Translations under genes and position numbers: made by a program
Notes under the pieces: generated by a model
What the model was told of the DNA's origin: nothing
What the model saw: the letters and a program-made list of their open reading frames with translations, nothing else
The model's database searches: none
From: Amycolatopsis thermalba
GTDB taxonomy: Bacteria; Actinomycetota; Actinomycetes; Mycobacteriales; Pseudonocardiaceae
Assembly (NCBI RefSeq): GCF_003385215.1
Contig: NZ_PQHW01000024.1
Location: 1 to 64,000 of the forward strand
Length of the DNA stretch: 64,000 nt
Direction: 5' to 3'
Shown: in pieces, positions 25,488 to 33,880 of the stretch
Position numbering within the stretch: position 1 is the stretch's first letter
Layout of the letters: the number at the start of each line of letters is the position of its first letter

Positions 25488-26621
25488 TCAGCGGAAACCG
25501 GGGCTGGTGGGCGCCAGTCCCATCAGGACGGCGCCGGCGGAGTCGAAGATGGCCGGGCCGAGGAAGGCGTGCTGCTTGGGCACGAGCGCGTCACCGGCCA
25601 GGTCGCGCAACGGGTGGGCGGTGTAGATCGGGGCGGTGCCGGAGATCTCCACGAGCCGGTCCACCACCTGCGAGGACACCCGCGCCAGGTGCGCCGAGGC
25701 CAGCCGCAGCCGGGCGTTGTGCTCGTCGGTGGCGGTGTCGCCGCGCAGCACGTGCTGCCACACCTGGTCGCTGAGGTCGTAGAACCAGGCGCGGGCCGAG
25801 CTCAGCTCCGCCTCGGCGCGGGCGACCTCGGTGCGGTAGTAGGCCCGGTCGGCGAGTTTCGGGGCGCCGGTGACGCCGGTGTAGCCGCCGCCGGCCTGCC
25901 GGGCGTGGTCCAGCGCCGCACGGGCCACGCCCGCGCCGACCACGGCGAGGACCTGGGAGGCGTAGGCGATCGTCGGGTAGTGGTAGAGCGGCTCGTCCAC
26001 GGTCGGCGCGCCGCCGCGGATGAACGTCCATTCGCGCGGCACTTCGACCCCGCGCACGACGATGTCGAACGAGCCGGTGGCCCGCATGCCCACCACGTCC
26101 CAGTCCTGGACGATCTCGACCTGGTCCGGCCGCAGCACGGCGGTGCGGGGCTTGCCGCCGGAGTCGTCGTCACCGGGCAGGCCGACCCCGATGACGTCGG
26201 CGCCCATGCAGCCGCTGGCGAACTTCCAGTGCCCGTCGACCAGGTAGCCGCGTTCGGTGGCCGCGGCGCGCTGCATCGGGAACAACGCGCCCGCGAACGC
26301 CACGTCCGGGCCGTCGCGGTACAGCTCGGCCTGGGTTTCCAGCGGCAGCGCGGCCAGGTAGATCTGGGCGGAGCCGAAGCTGGCGACCCAGCCGGCCGAG
26401 CCGTCCACCACCGAAATCCGTTCGACGGCTTGGCAGAACTCGGCAGGCGGCAGCGGCTGCCCGCCGAACTTGCTCGGCGTCGCCGCGCGGTAGATGCCGA
26501 TGCGCTTGAGCCGGTCGATGAAGTCCTTCGGCACGTAGCGCTGCTCGCGGAACTCCTGCCGCCGCCGGGCGAGCTCGGCGAGGACGTCGCCGAACCCGAC
26601 GCCCTCCGGGGTGTGCACCAT
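25488..26621 (-). CDS. iacA: Indole-3-acetate monooxygenase, acyl-CoA dehydrogenase fold (IacA-like)
   Basis: Flavin-dependent oxygenase of 377 residues with the acyl-CoA dehydrogenase/group D monooxygenase fold. Features include the N-terminal helical domain, a VDGSAGWVASFGSAQ segment, the beta domain GYLVDGHWKFASGCMGAD, and C-terminal helices around ISGTAPIYTAHPLRDLAGD. It lacks the usual acyl-CoA dehydrogenase catalytic glutamate context, as expected for an oxygenase. In iac systems IacA starts indoleacetate degradation using reduced flavin supplied by IacG. A GGAGGAGG site precedes the ATG. It is the first gene of the operon, with a putative operator 83 bases upstream at 26705-26721. Confidence 0.85.
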   Translation of the reverse strand: MVHTPEGVGFGDVLAELARRRQEFREQRYVPKDFIDRLKRIGIYRAATPSKFGGQPLPPAEFCQAVERISVVDGSAGWVASFGSAQIYLAALPLETQAELYRDGPDVAFAGALFPMQRAAATERGYLVDGHWKFASGCMGADVIGVGLPGDDDSGGKPRTAVLRPDQVEIVQDWDVVGMRATGSFDIVVRGVEVPREWTFIRGGAPTVDEPLYHYPTIAYASQVLAVVGAGVARAALDHARQAGGGYTGVTGAPKLADRAYYRTEVARAEAELSSARAWFYDLSDQVWQHVLRGDTATDEHNARLRLASAHLARVSSQVVDRLVEISGTAPIYTAHPLRDLAGDALVPKQHAFLGPAIFDSAGAVLMGLAPTSPGFR

Positions 26622-26704
26622 CGCGCCTCCTCCTCGTCGCAGGTTGCCTCCCGACGGTAGGCAGCCGGGGACACCGCGCGGAATTGGTGGTTCTGCGGCC
26701 CCGG

Positions 26705-26721
26705 GTAGGGGATTCCTTCAG
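26705..26721. promoter_or_regulatory. Iac-locus operator, site 1
   Basis: GTAGGGGATTCCTTCAG lies in the 134-base divergent gap, 83 bases from the iacA ATG and 34 from the sensor-kinase ATG. It differs at one position from the reverse complement of 37381-37397 and matches sites at 28249 and 31651 in core and symmetry. Confidence 0.65.
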
Positions 26722-26755
26722 CGCGACGCCGGCGCGCCCGGCCTACGCTGGCGGG

Positions 26756-28252
26756 ATGCAGGTGGATCCCCGCGCGCCCGAACTGGTCACCGAGGACTTC
26801 GTGGCGATGCTCAACGCCAGCCGCATGTGCGTGCTCGTGCACGACGCCGCGACGAAGAACATCCTGTGGGCCAACCCCGCCGCGTGCGAGATGCTCGAGT
26901 GGAGCGTGGCCGAGCTGCGGCCGCTCAAGGCGCACCACATGAGCAGCACGGCCCGCCAGTACGACCGCGTGATCGGCCGGGCGTGGCTGCAGGAGGCGGT
27001 CGAGAAGGGCACCAACAGCATCGAGTGGCACTACCGGTCGCGCACCGGCCGGGTGATCCCGACCGAGGCGATCGCGATCCGCGTGGAACTCGCGCAGGGC
27101 ACCGCGGTCATGGTGCAGTTCCGCGACATCGAGCGCGAGCAGGAGGTCGAGCAGGAGCTGCGGCGCACCGCGTCCTACATGGACGCGCTGGCGCACCGCA
27201 CCTCGACGATCGCGCTGATGCTGGACCGCGCCGGGGTGCTCCGGTTCGCCACCGACACGGCACTGGAGGTGATCGGCGCGGACAGCGGGCAGCCGCTCGG
27301 CCCGCTGGAGCGCTACGGCACGCTGCGGCTCGCCGGGCGCCCGGTGTCCTGGCCGGAGGTCCTGGACCGGGCCGATCCGGTGACCACGGTGCAGCTCGCG
27401 GTCACCGCCGCGGAGGAGCCGGTGTGGCTGGAGGGCAGCCTGGAACGGCTCCAGGAGACCGGCGGGGACGCGTTGCTGATGATCCTGCACGACGTGTCCG
27501 GGCGCGTGCGGGCCGATCTGCGCCGGGAACGCGAGCTGCAGCAGGAGAACTACCTGGCCCGCTACCACGCGATGGGCGACATGGCGATGGCGATCGCGCA
27601 CGAGCTGGGCCAGCCGCTCGCGGCGGCGGGCAACTTCCTGGGTGGCGCCGCCCGCCACGCCGCCTCGCTGGCGGCCGCCGGCGAGGCCGCGGCCAAGCAC
27701 GTGACCTTCGGCATCGACAGCGCGGTCCGGCAGATCGACCGGGCGAGCGCCATCGTCGCCGCCCTGCGCGCGTTCGTCGGGCACCTGGAACACGTGCGGC
27801 AGGTGGCCGACCTCGGCGACATCGTCGCCGAGTGCCTGTACTTCGTGCGGCTGCGCGCCGACGCGGCGGGGGTCGCGGTGGTGGTGCGCGAGCACCCGGG
27901 CCCGGTGCCGGTGCGGTGCGAACGGGTGCTGACCGGGCAGGTGGTGCTCAACTTCTGCTTCAACGCCATCGACGAGGTCGCGGCCTGTGATCCGGAGCGC
28001 CGCGAGATCGTGCTGACCACGCACGCCGAGGGCGGCGAGGGCGTGCTGACGGTCGAGGACCGGGGACGTGGCCTGCCGCGCGACCCGTTCGCCGAGTCGT
28101 TCACCTCCAAGGAGCACGGCAGCGGGATCGGCCTGGCGCTGTCGCACCGGATCATCACGCGCCAGCACGGCCGCATCTGGGCCGAGCCGCGTGACGGTGG
28201 CGGGTCCCGGTTCGGGTTCGCGCTGCCCCTCGCGGAACTCCACGGTGAGTAA
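26756..28252 (+). CDS. Soluble PAS-domain sensor histidine kinase of the iac locus
   Basis: Cytosolic kinase of 498 residues without membrane segments. A PAS domain spans about residues 15-130 (MCVLVHDAATKNILWANPAACEMLEW ... TAVMVQFRDIERE), and a second PAS-like region follows at about 140-250. The phospho-acceptor is His282 in AIAHELGQPLAAAGNF, a FixL/HPK4-type H box. The N box is NFCFNAIDEV, followed by VEDRGRGLP and GSGIGLALSHRII. It is the likely partner of the FixJ-type regulator at 30410-31024 and may sense indoleacetate or an intermediate inside the cell. Its stop codon lies within operator site 2. Confidence 0.88.
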   Translation: MQVDPRAPELVTEDFVAMLNASRMCVLVHDAATKNILWANPAACEMLEWSVAELRPLKAHHMSSTARQYDRVIGRAWLQEAVEKGTNSIEWHYRSRTGRVIPTEAIAIRVELAQGTAVMVQFRDIEREQEVEQELRRTASYMDALAHRTSTIALMLDRAGVLRFATDTALEVIGADSGQPLGPLERYGTLRLAGRPVSWPEVLDRADPVTTVQLAVTAAEEPVWLEGSLERLQETGGDALLMILHDVSGRVRADLRRERELQQENYLARYHAMGDMAMAIAHELGQPLAAAGNFLGGAARHAASLAAAGEAAAKHVTFGIDSAVRQIDRASAIVAALRAFVGHLEHVRQVADLGDIVAECLYFVRLRADAAGVAVVVREHPGPVPVRCERVLTGQVVLNFCFNAIDEVAACDPERREIVLTTHAEGGEGVLTVEDRGRGLPRDPFAESFTSKEHGSGIGLALSHRIITRQHGRIWAEPRDGGGSRFGFALPLAELHGE

Positions 28253-28265
28253 GGGAAACCCTTAC
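28249..28265. promoter_or_regulatory. Iac-locus operator, site 2
   Basis: GTAAGGGAAACCCTTAC is a perfect inverted repeat (7-bp arms, AAA centre). It overlaps the kinase stop codon and lies 81 bases before the iacG GTG. It is the most symmetrical member of the motif family. Confidence 0.7.
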
Positions 28266-28346
28266 CGGGGCGGGAAGAAGTCGCAATTTCCGCCCGCCCC
28301 GGCGCGCGCGTACGGTCGAGCTGTCCGGCGATCGTTTGGAGGAATC

Positions 28347-28853
28347 GTGCCCGAGCTGACCCGGCGGCAGACCGAGTTCCGCGCCGCGATGGCCACCCTC
28401 TCGGCGGCGGTCACCGTCATCACCACCGACGGCCCCCGCGGCCGCGCCGGCCTGACCGTGAGCGCGGCCTGTTCGGTGACGGACTCGCCGCCCACCGTGC
28501 TGGTCTGCGTCAACCGCACCGCCCGTTCGCACGACGTGCTGCTCGGCAACGGCCGGCTGGCGGTGAACGTGCTCGGCGCCGGCCAGGAGGACCTGGCGCT
28601 GCACTTCGCCGGCGCCACCGGGGTGCCCACCGCCGAGCGGTTCACCGACGGGCGGTGGGATCTGGACACGCACGGGGTCCCGGTGCTCGCCGGGGCGTGC
28701 GCGTCGGTGATCGGCACCATCGTGGGCGAGCAGGCGTCGGGGTCGCACTCAGTGCTGTTCGTCGAGGTCGACACCGTGCTGACCGGGGACGATCCGGCGG
28801 CGCTGGTGTACTTCCGGCGCCGGTTCCACAGCCTCGGCACCACGGCCGCCTAG
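28347..28853 (+). CDS. iacG: Flavin reductase (IacG-like)
   Basis: Flavin reductase of 168 residues, HpaC/NADH:FMN oxidoreductase family: FRAAMATLSAAVTVITTDGPRGRAGLTVSAACSV is the flavin-binding region and VNVLGAGQEDLALHFAG follows. It should supply reduced flavin to IacA. The GTG start is preceded by TTGGAGGA. It is the first gene of a three-gene run with the unknown 85-residue gene and iacH, 94 bases after the kinase stop, with operator site 2 in the gap. Confidence 0.87.
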   Translation: MPELTRRQTEFRAAMATLSAAVTVITTDGPRGRAGLTVSAACSVTDSPPTVLVCVNRTARSHDVLLGNGRLAVNVLGAGQEDLALHFAGATGVPTAERFTDGRWDLDTHGVPVLAGACASVIGTIVGEQASGSHSVLFVEVDTVLTGDDPAALVYFRRRFHSLGTTAA

Positions 28854-28863
28854 GAGAGCGCGC

Positions 28864-29121
28864 ATGGAACGGATGACGTTGACCTGCTACACCGACACGC
28901 ACGGCTACGGCTGGCGGCACGTGGACCTGTTCGTCCACGACGCGCAGGGCCGCGAGCTGAGCTGGGTGCACTGGCAGGTGCCCGAGGACGGCCCGGAGGC
29001 GGCCGACGCCGTCACCGCGAAGGTCGAGCCGACGCTGCGGCGGATCTCGGAGTGGCGGCACGGGGTGAGCGAAAGCGGCATGGACTTCTGGGTCGCCGAG
29101 GCCGCCTGGGAGGACGCGTGA
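28864..29121 (+). CDS. Uncharacterised 85-residue protein in the iac locus
   Basis: Small acidic protein between iacG (10 bases) and iacH (GTGA overlap). It has no signal peptide, membrane segment or cysteine motif beyond one Cys. Aromatic residues are frequent (YGWRHVDLFVHD, WVHWQVPED, MDFWVAEAAW) and an amphipathic helix lies at about residues 45-68. I do not recognise the family, and no counterpart is known to me in the classical iacABCDEFGHI set. Co-translation with iacH suggests a role as partner or accessory factor. It was taken as real because of its ribosome site and both tight junctions. Confidence 0.8.
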   Translation: MERMTLTCYTDTHGYGWRHVDLFVHDAQGRELSWVHWQVPEDGPEAADAVTAKVEPTLRRISEWRHGVSESGMDFWVAEAAWEDA

Positions 29122-30341
29122 ACCCGCTGCGCGCGCCGTGGTCGCTGCGTGAACTCGTGACCGGCCCGGTGGACGGGGCGCTGCGGCGGTCGCGGGAACG
29201 CATCGCGGAAACCGAGCCGAGGCTGCGGGCCTGGGTGGAGTTCGCGGAGGCGCCGGAGCCCGTCGTGTCCGGTCCGCTCGGCGGGGTGCCGCTCGGGGTG
29301 AAGGACATCATCGACGTCGCCGGCCTGCCCACGCGGTGCGGTTCCCCGCTGCGCGCCGGCGCCCCGCCGGCCCGGGCGGACGCGGCGATCGTCACCGCGT
29401 GGCGGCGGGCGGGGGCGGTGCCGGTCGGGAAGACCATCACCACCGAGTTCGCGTTCTTCTCCCCCGGCCCGACGGACAACCCGAGCGCGCCGGGTCACAC
29501 GCCGGGCGGCTCGTCCAGCGGGTCCGCGGCCGCGGTCGCCTCGGGTCAGGTGCCACTGGCGCTGGGGTCGCAGACCGCGGGGTCGGTGATCCGGCCCGCC
29601 GCGTTCTGCGGGGTCGCGGCGCTGGTGCTCAGCCACGGCCGGTTCCCGGTCGACGGGGTGACCGGGCTGAGCCCGAGCCTGGACAGCCACGGCTTCTACA
29701 CGGCCGGGGTGGGGGATCTCGCGCTGGCGTTCTCGGCCCTGACGGGCGAGCCGGACGCGGCTGCGGCGCCGCCGGTTCCGCCGCGGCTGCTGCTGTGGAC
29801 CGGGACGGCCGGCCCCGCGATGCGGGAGGCGCTCACCGCCGCGCGTGATCGCCTGGTCGCGGCCGGAGCGGTGGTCGAGGCGTTCCCGGAGGAGCGGCTG
29901 ATCGCGGAGGTGACGGCCGCGCACCCGGTGGTGATGGCCTACGAGGCGGCCCGGGAGCTGGTCGACGAGCTGGCGCGGGCGCCGGAGTTGAGCGCACCCC
30001 TGGCGAACCTGCTGCGGACGGGCGCCCGCACCCCGGAGGCGGAGTACCGGCGGGCGCAGGAGGTCGTGCGATCAGCCGCCGGGACGGTGGCGAAGCTGCT
30101 GAGGTCCTGCGACGCGATCCTGGGCCCCGCCGCACCGGGCCCCGCACCGGCCGGCCTGGCCGCGACGGGTGACCCGGTGCTCAGCCGCCCGTGGCAGGCA
30201 CTGGGCGCCCCGCAGCTGGCGGTGCCCGGCCTGTCCACGGCGGACGGCCTGCCGCTGGGGCTGCAACTGATCGGCCGAGCACGCGAGGAAACGGCACTGC
30301 TGGCGACGGGCTGCTGGGTGGAACGCACCCTGGCGGGGTGA
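29118..30341 (+). CDS. iacH: Amidase-signature hydrolase (IacH-like)
   Basis: Amidase-signature enzyme of 407 residues. The Ser-cisSer-Lys triad is visible: Lys62 in GVKDIIDVAG, the cis-Ser in TPGGSSSGSAAAVA and nucleophile Ser156 in QTAGSVIRPA. It starts at a GTG after GGGAGGACGC, overlapping the previous stop. In iac systems IacH is the amidase-family member, expected to cleave an amide or lactam bond formed when the indole ring is opened or rearranged. A 12-bp-stem terminator follows directly. Confidence 0.87.
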   Translation: MNPLRAPWSLRELVTGPVDGALRRSRERIAETEPRLRAWVEFAEAPEPVVSGPLGGVPLGVKDIIDVAGLPTRCGSPLRAGAPPARADAAIVTAWRRAGAVPVGKTITTEFAFFSPGPTDNPSAPGHTPGGSSSGSAAAVASGQVPLALGSQTAGSVIRPAAFCGVAALVLSHGRFPVDGVTGLSPSLDSHGFYTAGVGDLALAFSALTGEPDAAAAPPVPPRLLLWTGTAGPAMREALTAARDRLVAAGAVVEAFPEERLIAEVTAAHPVVMAYEAARELVDELARAPELSAPLANLLRTGARTPEAEYRRAQEVVRSAAGTVAKLLRSCDAILGPAAPGPAPAGLAATGDPVLSRPWQALGAPQLAVPGLSTADGLPLGLQLIGRAREETALLATGCWVERTLAG

Positions 30342-30345
30342 GGCT

Positions 30346-30387
30346 CACCCGGGCGACTTGCGCGGCCGACCACCCGTCGCCCGGGTG
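30346..30387. terminator. Bidirectional terminator, 12-bp stem
   Basis: CACCCGGGCGAC (30346-30357) pairs perfectly with GTCGCCCGGGTG (30376-30387) across an 18-base loop between the convergent iacH and regulator genes. Confidence 0.75.
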
Positions 30388-30409
30388 CAACGCGCCGCTC
30401 GGATGCGTT

Positions 30410-31024
30410 CTACACCGTCACCCGGTGCGTGAGGATGTCGTGCACCAGGGCGCCCAGGCTCTCCGCGCCGGTCTTCGCCTTGATGCGGGCCCGGTGCACG
30501 TCGATCGTCTTCACGCTCGTGCCCAGGCGGTTGGCCGCCATCTGGCTGGACACCCCTTCCACCACCAGCCGCAGGACCTCGCGTTCCCGCTGGGTCAGCT
30601 GGCTCAGGCGCTGCTGCACGGCCCGGCGCGCGGCGTCGCGGGCGAAGCGGCGGCACGCGTGCTGCTGCTGGCGCTGCACCACCTCCAGGATCCGCTGCGG
30701 TTCGTAGGGTTTCTCCAGGAAGTCCACCGCGCCGCGGGTGAGCGCGCGCACCGACATCGGGATGTCGCCGTGCGCCGAGCAGAATACGACCGGCGCCGGG
30801 TAGCCGCGCGCGGTCAGCTCCTCCTGCAGCTGGAACCCGCTCATGCCGGGCATCCGCACGTCGACGATCACCACCGCCGGCTCGTCCGGGTCGAACTCGG
30901 CCAGGAACGCCGGTGCGTCCGGGTAGGTCAGCGCCTGGATCCCCACGCTCTCCAGCAGGAACGCCAGCGACTGCCGCAGCCCCTCGTCGTCGTCGACGAT
31001 GTGCACCACCGCTTCGCCCGTCAT
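30410..31024 (-). CDS. FixJ/NarL-family response regulator of the iac locus
   Basis: Regulator of 204 residues. The receiver has VDDDEGLR, phospho-acceptor Asp55 in VIVDVRMPGMSG and Lys in FLEKPYEP. A LuxR-type helix-turn-helix follows (LTQREREVLRLVVEGVSSQMAANRLGTSVKTIDVHRARI). This FixJ/StyR-type architecture pairs naturally with the soluble PAS kinase at 26756. Its ATG overlaps the iacI stop (ATGA), so it is produced with IacI. It is the best candidate to bind the repeated 17-bp operator of this region and would then act as activator of iacABCDEF, iacG-H, iacI and both transporters. Confidence 0.9.
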   Translation of the reverse strand: MTGEAVVHIVDDDEGLRQSLAFLLESVGIQALTYPDAPAFLAEFDPDEPAVVIVDVRMPGMSGFQLQEELTARGYPAPVVFCSAHGDIPMSVRALTRGAVDFLEKPYEPQRILEVVQRQQQHACRRFARDAARRAVQQRLSQLTQREREVLRLVVEGVSSQMAANRLGTSVKTIDVHRARIKAKTGAESLGALVHDILTHRVTV

Positions 31025-31575
31025 GGCTTCAGCAGCACCGACGCCGACGGGTGGTCGCTGGCGAAGCGGTCCGGCAGCGGCGCCACGAACACGTTCTCGG
31101 TGCGGGTGCGGGTGATCCGCCAGACCCCGCCGTCCCGGCGGAAGGCGTTGTTGAGCCGGCTGGACCGCAGCAGCGCCGACCCGTCGGAGAACAGCCACGG
31201 CTGCATGTGGATCCACTGCCCGTCGGCGGTGTCGCCGTGCACGTGGATCTGCTCCGACGTCAGGTAGTGCGCGTTGAGCACCAGCGCCGGGTCCCGCTTT
31301 TCGCCCCAGAACCGCGCGAAGTGCTCCCGGATGGCCTGCTTGCCCTCGGCCCGCCCGAACTGGCCGTCGTAGTACTCGCCGACGCCCTCCCACACCGCGT
31401 CCTCGGTGTAGAGCTGGAGGATCAGCTCGATGCGCTCCGCGTCGCCGGTGACCCCGTACTCGGGCAGCGGCGTGTCGCACAGGAACAGGTAACGAGCTTG
31501 TAGCCGGCGGATGTCGGCTTCGGCCTCGAGAACGTCGACCCGCCGGGCGAGTGCTTCGAGAGCGGTGTCGGTCAA
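31021..31575 (-). CDS. iacI: SnoaL/NTF2-like protein (IacI-like)
   Basis: Protein of 184 residues with an NTF2/SnoaL-like fold: an N-terminal coiled segment (ALARRVDVLEAEADIRRLQARYLFLCD), then LILQLYTEDAVWEGVGEYYDGQFGRAEGKQAIREHFARFW and later strands. IacI of proteobacteria belongs to this superfamily. The start is taken as TTG 31575, since AAGGAG lies 9 bases upstream; an earlier in-frame ATG at 31620 lacks a ribosome site. It is co-transcribed with the FixJ-type regulator. Operator site 3 lies 75 bases upstream. Confidence 0.75.
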   Translation of the reverse strand: MTDTALEALARRVDVLEAEADIRRLQARYLFLCDTPLPEYGVTGDAERIELILQLYTEDAVWEGVGEYYDGQFGRAEGKQAIREHFARFWGEKRDPALVLNAHYLTSEQIHVHGDTADGQWIHMQPWLFSDGSALLRSSRLNNAFRRDGGVWRITRTRTENVFVAPLPDRFASDHPSASVLLKP

Positions 31576-31650
31576 CGAGATTCTCCTTCTCCGAGCGGGA
31601 GGCACGATGCCGCACACCATCTGTCACCGGCGCGAACCTTGTCAAGCGTG

Positions 31651-31667
31651 CTACGGGTTTTCCCTAC
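31651..31667. promoter_or_regulatory. Iac-locus operator, site 3
   Basis: CTACGGGTTTTCCCTAC (reverse complement GTAGGGAAAACCCGTAG) lies between the divergent iacI and MHS-transporter genes, 75 bases from the iacI start and 83 from the transporter ATG. A weaker half-like element, GTAGGAAAACGC on the minus strand, lies nearby at about 31703-31714. Confidence 0.62.
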
Positions 31668-31750
31668 GCGGCTGCGGGATTTGCGACTGGGAGGCACGGC
31701 CGGCGTTTTCCTACCGTAGCGGGAACTCCCACGGACGATGAGGACGGTCC

Positions 31751-33091
31751 ATGACCACACAGGATCCCGCCCGGCCCAGCCTGCCGCGCATCGGCGTGGC
31801 CGCCGCGGTCGGCACCTCGCTCGAGCTGTACGACTTCCAGATCTACGGAACCGCGGCCGCCCTGGTGTTCGGCCAGGTGTTCTTCGCGACCGGGGACGCG
31901 TGGTTCGGCACGTTCATGAGCCTGGCGACGTTCGCGATCGGCTTCGTGGCCGCCCCGCTCGGCGGCGCCGTCTTCGGCTGGCTCGGAGACCGGCGCGGCC
32001 GCAAGACGGCGTTGTTCGGCGCGTTCGTCCTGATGGGCCTGGCGACGCTGGGCATGGGGGTGCTGCCCACCTACGCGGCCGTCGGGGTCGCCGCGCCGGT
32101 CATGCTGGTGCTGCTGCGGTTGTGCCACGGCCTGGCGCGCGGCGGCGAGAACTCCAGCGCCGCGGTGCTGGCGATCGAACACGCGCCGCAGCGCCGCCGC
32201 GGCCTGTACGGGTCCTTCGTGGCAATCGGATCGCCCGTCGGCACGATCCTGGCCAACCTGGCTTTCACCCTGGTGCTGCTGGTGCCCGACGACGCGATCC
32301 TGAGCTGGGGCTGGCGGATCCCGTTCCTCGCCGGCGGCCTGGTGCTCGTGGTCGGGCTGTGGATCCGCAAGGGCGTCGCCGAGAGCCCGGTGTTCCGGCA
32401 GATGGCCGAGCAGGAGGGCGCCCGCGCGAAGGCGCCGCTGCTGGCGGTGGTCAAGTCGAACTGGCGGCGGCTCGGCCTGATCGCGGGCGTCAACATCGGG
32501 CTCACCGCCAGCACGTTCGCGCTGGCCACGTTCATGCTGTCCTACGCGACGGCGCGCGCCCCGGAGGGCCTCGGGCTGCCCCGCCAGCCGATCGTCAACG
32601 GCTCGATGATCGCCCTGGTCTGCCACGCGTTGTGCAACGTGGGCGCGGCGTGGCTGTCCGACCGGGTCGGCCGCAAGCCGGTGATGCTGGCCGGTGCCGT
32701 GCTGTCGCTGGCCTCCGCGCTGGTGATGTTCCCGCTCAGCTCGGCGGGCACGGCCGCCGCCGTCAACACCGCGGTGATCATCGGGTTCTGCGCCACCGGT
32801 GTCCTCTTCGGACCGATGTACACGTTCTTCTCCGAGCTGTTCCCGCGGGAGCAGCGCCAGTCCGGGGTGGGCGTGGGCTACCACATCGGAGCCGTGCTGG
32901 GTGGCGGCATCTCGCCGATGATCGCCAACCGGATCGTCGCCGGCACCGGGGAGGCGGTGAACGTCGGTTTCTACCTGGCCGCGCTGCTGGTGCTGTCGCT
33001 GGTGTGCCTGCTCTGCCTGCCGGAGACCGCGCCGGCCCGCGCGCTCCGGGCGAACCGCCGGGCCGCGGCGGTCCCGGAGGCGAGCCGGTGA
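31751..33091 (+). CDS. MFS transporter, metabolite:H+ symporter (MHS) family
   Basis: Transporter of 446 residues with 12 predicted membrane helices. The loop motif GWLGDRRGRKTALFG and the sequence GTSLELYDFQIYGTAAALVFG are typical of the MHS group (ProP, ShiA, KgtP), whose members carry aromatic and dicarboxylic acids with protons. Location beside iacI with operator site 3 in the gap suggests uptake of indole-3-acetate or a related arylacetate. GAGGACGG precedes the ATG. Confidence 0.88.
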   Translation: MTTQDPARPSLPRIGVAAAVGTSLELYDFQIYGTAAALVFGQVFFATGDAWFGTFMSLATFAIGFVAAPLGGAVFGWLGDRRGRKTALFGAFVLMGLATLGMGVLPTYAAVGVAAPVMLVLLRLCHGLARGGENSSAAVLAIEHAPQRRRGLYGSFVAIGSPVGTILANLAFTLVLLVPDDAILSWGWRIPFLAGGLVLVVGLWIRKGVAESPVFRQMAEQEGARAKAPLLAVVKSNWRRLGLIAGVNIGLTASTFALATFMLSYATARAPEGLGLPRQPIVNGSMIALVCHALCNVGAAWLSDRVGRKPVMLAGAVLSLASALVMFPLSSAGTAAAVNTAVIIGFCATGVLFGPMYTFFSELFPREQRQSGVGVGYHIGAVLGGGISPMIANRIVAGTGEAVNVGFYLAALLVLSLVCLLCLPETAPARALRANRRAAAVPEASR

Positions 33092-33135
33092 GGATCAGCC
33101 GGCGTCCGGCCGCGGGCGGGTGAGCGGCGCCAGGG

Positions 33136-33464
33136 CTACGCCCCGGGAGGCCGGTATCCCACCTGGGTGGCCCGGCTCATCGCCTCCATTGTCTCGTCGA
33201 CGGTCAGGAGGACCGTCGTGTCCAGCGAACTGATCGCCCCGCCGCTGCTCAGCGCCAGCGCGACCGCGGCCATGGACACGTTGTCCGGAGCCTCCCACAG
33301 GGTGAAGCCCGTCATGCGTGCCGAAGGCGTACCAGAAACCCGTGGAGCGTCCCGCCGACGGACTCGATGTAGGACCGGGTGGCCGTCCGGCGATCCTCGG
33401 GGTGGCGGACCAGCCGGGCCCACGTCTCCGGCGTGTAGCTGAACTTGGACAGGTAGAGCGGCAT
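33136..33464 (-). pseudogene. GYD-domain protein gene broken by two frameshifts
   Basis: Starting at ATG 33464 after AAGGGGA, the frame reads MPLYLSKFSYTPETWARLV ... YIESVGGTLHGF, a GYD-domain N-terminus. After GF the frame is lost at a TTT run. The continuation WYAFGTHDG is in another frame, and after a GGG run the rest (FTLWEAPDNVSMAAVALAL ... TMEAMSRATQVGYRPPGA) is in a third. Two single-base insertions about 35 bases apart would explain this. It is either a recent pseudogene or carries homopolymer sequencing errors; removing one T and one G restores a full-length protein of about 107 residues. Confidence 0.8.
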
Positions 33465-33560
33465 CGGTCGTCCCCTTTCCCACGGTGACCGAAGGGAGTC
33501 GCCAGGGGTGGCGAATCATTACGCGCCTGGCCGTCGCGGGCGCCGGACCGGTACCCGGGG

Positions 33561-33820
33561 TCAAGCGAGGCCGAACCGGTCGAGCTGCAGATCCACGCCG
33601 AGGTGGCGATCGGCGACTCGGTGCCCGATCGCGCCACCGCGCGAGGCGCCGTGGTGGTCACCGAGGTAGCGCCGTTCTTCGGCGGTGAGGACCCTGCGCG
33701 ACCCGTGGGGCAATTTCTGGTGGCTGTACTCCCCCGCCCGGGGCGCAGAGGCAGTGCCGTCGCGGGAGGACCTCCGTGTTCGACTCCCTCGGCGCGGAGT
33801 TGCGCAACCTCGCCGGCTGA
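33561..33820 (+). pseudogene. Remnant of a VOC/glyoxalase-type (PhnB-like) gene
   Basis: Forward-strand fragments in different frames resemble a VOC-superfamily protein: LQIHAEVAIGDSV, then VVVTEVAPFFGGE, then RTLRDPWGNFWWLYSP, the last being the typical RDPWGNxWW ending. No single frame spans them and the N-terminal half is missing. It fills most of the 416-base gap between the GYD pseudogene and the dehydrogenase gene; I see nothing else functional there. Confidence 0.65.
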
Positions 33821-33880
33821 TCGCGGCGCATCCCGGATCCGCAGGACGGGCCCGTCGCGCTCGCGACGAGCCCCGTCCGC

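Noticed and set aside
33339-33500. Programmed frameshifting in the GYD gene
   Set aside because: Both shifts are single insertions in homopolymers without slippery heptamer or downstream structure; decay or sequencing error is simpler.
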